Shown: piece by piece, positions 5,180 through 6,878 of the stretch
Layout of the letters: every line of letters begins with the position of its first letter
Numbering within the stretch: position 1 is the first letter of the stretch
Origin: Bacilli bacterium
GTDB lineage: Bacteria > Bacillota_I > Bacilli_A > RF39 > UBA660
Assembly: GCA_028699175.1 (NCBI GenBank)
Contig: JAQVVC010000041.1
Span: forward strand, 1-6,878
Length of the DNA stretch: 6,878 nucleotides
Reading direction: 5' to 3'
Translations under genes and position numbers: made by a program
The notes under the pieces: generated by a model
Told to the model about the DNA's origin: nothing
Seen by the model: only the letters and a program-made list of their open reading frames with translations
The model's database searches: none

Positions 5180-6810
5180 ACAATTAATTTTGCATGTAAT
5201 ACAATTCGTTCATTTCCTCGATTATGGCAAGTAGATAAGGTCAATATTTTATCATTAATAGTTATTTCTTCTTGGAAATTATATATACTTCTTCCGATAA
5301 TTAAATTTAAAAATTCTTGATATTTTTCTTTATTATAAAAAGTAGTTTGGATATAATCCGTAGTATTAGGAACTTTGTAAATAGATATTATTTGCCATTT
5401 CATTTCTTTGTTTAAAGTATTAAATGTTATAATTTGATTTGCTTTGTTAGTATACCACGAACTATTTAAAACATATCTTAAAGTACCAAACATAATACCA
5501 CCATTAATATTATGGCCATAAATGATAGTATTTTGATTAAGTACATCAATATTATTCCTAAAATCCATAAATACCCAACCCATTGAATTTTTATATTGGT
5601 TATAATCTCTTTTTAAATAATATTCATTATCTTTAGCTTGAACAACGGGATAATCAATGCGAGTATTATTTATAGTAAGCCATCCTTTTGTATCACTATT
5701 TATTTTAAGAAGGGTTTCAAATACCTTATCATAATTTTTATAATAAGAACTTACATATGTATTTTTGGGGGTCGTAACTGGAATAGTATTATCTGGTTCA
5801 ATAAGTTCAAATTCAGGATCTTGATTATCAATATTATATTCAGCATCTATTCTATGAATTATTTGTTTTAATTCTTTTTCGATCTTTTGAATATCTCTTT
5901 CTTGGGAATAATTTTTATAGTAATTGATGCCCATTAAAACCATAATTAAGAAAATGATACTTGTTAAACATATTTTTAAAATATTAATATTTATTTGTTT
6001 AACTAAATTATTTTTTTTAAATTCTGAACTATAATTTATTTTAAAGTTAATACTATTATCTTTTAAATTTTTTTCATATTCGGTTTTTATCTTTTTAATA
6101 GAATGGTAGATTAATTTTAACTCATTATTTTCTTCTTCAATATTAATTTTTATATTATGTTTATTATTTTCTAATAACATTTTAATAATAAATACTAAAT
6201 CAAGATAATTAAAGTGTTTTATGTTAATAATTTTTAAATGATTATTAATATTAATAAAAGTTTCAAAATCCTGATAATCTTCATTCTTAAAAGCTTCTTT
6301 AATAATAATACTTTTTTTATAATAAATACTACTGTAAGTAGTTAAATCATTGGTGCTCATAAAATTACTTATAAAAAAGATTTCACTTCTTATATTTATT
6401 TCTAAATCTTTATTTGTATCAAGTCTTTCTAATAAATATTTAGGTATATCATAGACATCTAATTTTTTTAATGTTTTATTTTCAAGTATACTTAAGAATA
6501 TTTTATAATTAACAGGCTGGTCTGGTTTTAAGTGTAATTCTTCAATACTAGGTATATTATTTATTATTTTTAGAACTAATAATATAATATTATAATCTTT
6601 AATACTTACTTTTTTAACATTTTTTTTAATTACTATAACATTTAAAAAGGAAGATACTAAATCTAAATTTTCGAGGATATAATCTTTACTAAAAACAATT
6701 TTTTTAATATCAATTATATTAGTATTATTTAAATTTTCTTTAGGAGTATCTTTTTTTAATACTGAAATAGATAAAAGATTTCTATTTATTTTAAATATAT
6801 ATTTATCCAT
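5173..6810 (-). CDS. Class B-like sortase with a large cytoplasmic LRR-like N-terminal domain
   Basis: A 545-residue protein, about twice the usual sortase length. The C-terminal part (about 360-545) is a class B-like sortase: GWLTINNTRIDYPVVQ (376-391), YYLKRDY (397-403), GWVFMDFRN (411-419), IIYGHN with His433, LTLSTC with Cys528, and ERIVLHA with Arg535, so the catalytic triad is complete. A membrane helix at about 276-296 follows a Lys-rich stretch and sits in the middle of the protein. Residues 1-275 have no signal peptide and should lie in the cytoplasm. That region shows spaced LxxLxL-type strands (VKKVSI 65-70, IEELHL 89-94, LKKLDV 114-119, LEINI 136-140, LKIINI 192-197), suggesting degenerate leucine-rich repeats. 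A charged, partly helical linker (300-345) joins helix and enzyme. The start is supported by AGAAGG (6823-6818) seven bases before the ATG. The gene is convergent with the adhesin operon. It may be the housekeeping anchoring enzyme or a regulated sortase; the substrate is unknown. Confidence 0.87.
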   Translation of the reverse strand: MDKYIFKINRNLLSISVLKKDTPKENLNNTNIIDIKKIVFSKDYILENLDLVSSFLNVIVIKKNVKKVSIKDYNIILLVLKIINNIPSIEELHLKPDQPVNYKIFLSILENKTLKKLDVYDIPKYLLERLDTNKDLEINIRSEIFFISNFMSTNDLTTYSSIYYKKSIIIKEAFKNEDYQDFETFININNHLKIINIKHFNYLDLVFIIKMLLENNKHNIKINIEEENNELKLIYHSIKKIKTEYEKNLKDNSINFKINYSSEFKKNNLVKQININILKICLTSIIFLIMVLMGINYYKNYSQERDIQKIEKELKQIIHRIDAEYNIDNQDPEFELIEPDNTIPVTTPKNTYVSSYYKNYDKVFETLLKINSDTKGWLTINNTRIDYPVVQAKDNEYYLKRDYNQYKNSMGWVFMDFRNNIDVLNQNTIIYGHNINGGIMFGTLRYVLNSSWYTNKANQIITFNTLNKEMKWQIISIYKVPNTTDYIQTTFYNKEKYQEFLNLIIGRSIYNFQEEITINDKILTLSTCHNRGNERIVLHAKLIVE

Positions 6811-6834
6811 CTTAATACCTTCTATTCTATAAAT

Positions 6835-6863
6835 ATAATATCATATTTAATTTATAATTTAAA
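6835..6863 (-). promoter_or_regulatory. Probable extended -10 promoter of the class B-like sortase gene
   Basis: On the minus strand TTTAAA (6863-6858), 17 bases, then TATTAT (6840-6835) preceded by TG with one base between (TGaTATTAT). Transcription would begin near 6828, just before the AGAAGG site. The -10 is convincing and matches that of the tRNA promoter, but the -35 is weak in such A+T-rich DNA. Confidence 0.45.
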
Positions 6864-6878
6864 CTCCTGAATTAAAGT

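Noticed and set aside
5638..5871. Plus-strand open frame of 77 codons inside the sortase gene
   Set aside because: It is antisense to the linker and start of the sortase domain, and its Ile/Phe-rich product is what reverse-strand A+T-rich coding DNA usually yields.
1..6878. CRISPR array, insertion sequence, phage or transfer gene, or TGA-as-Trp code
   Set aside because: No spaced direct repeats, transposase or integrase frames or terminal inverted repeats were seen. Trp is always TGG and no gene is interrupted by TGA, so an altered code is not needed, though the window cannot exclude it.

Overview
The window is very A+T-rich and comes from a low-GC Gram-positive bacterium. Signature genes include two sortases, a thioester/SpaA-type surface protein with a C-terminal sorting signal, and a NodB-type polysaccharide deacetylase. 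Together these imply a cell wall and no outer membrane. Shine-Dalgarno sites are AGGAG-like, and the CAU tRNA resembles the Ile2 type of Bacillus and mollicutes. A walled, uncultured-type member of the Bacilli (Erysipelotrichales/RF39-like gut lineages) is the best guess. This is inference, because no taxonomic marker is present. All Trp codons are TGG, and every complete gene ends in TAA or TAG.

Layout. Bases 1-63 hold the probable last codons of an upstream plus-strand gene and its terminator. Bases 84-331 hold a minus-strand tRNA operon (Ile2-CAU, then Leu-UAG) with its own promoter and terminator. Back to back with that promoter, a plus-strand promoter drives a membrane-anchored polysaccharide deacetylase (386-1654), closed by a hairpin terminator. 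A second promoter (1718-1746) starts a three-gene operon: a 641-residue cell-wall-anchored thioester adhesin (1782-3707), a small sortase overlapping it by 17 bp (3691-4365), and a five-helix membrane protein of unknown function (4388-5146). A class B-like sortase with a large cytoplasmic N-terminal extension (5173-6810) faces this operon from the minus strand. The two converge on a perfect 40-nt palindrome that contains both stop codons and should terminate in both directions.

How the genes may work together. The adhesin is probably exported by the Sec route and covalently linked to the wall or polymerised at its VPKTG signal by the adjacent sortase. That sortase has His and Cys but shows Gln where the catalytic Arg normally lies. 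The opposing class B-like sortase has the complete His/Cys/Arg set and could serve as the housekeeping or anchoring enzyme. The deacetylase would modify peptidoglycan or another surface glycan in the same envelope. The most unusual items are the sortase fused to a cytoplasmic leucine-rich-repeat-like domain, the Arg-lacking sortase, and the unknown membrane protein that travels with the adhesin and sortase.
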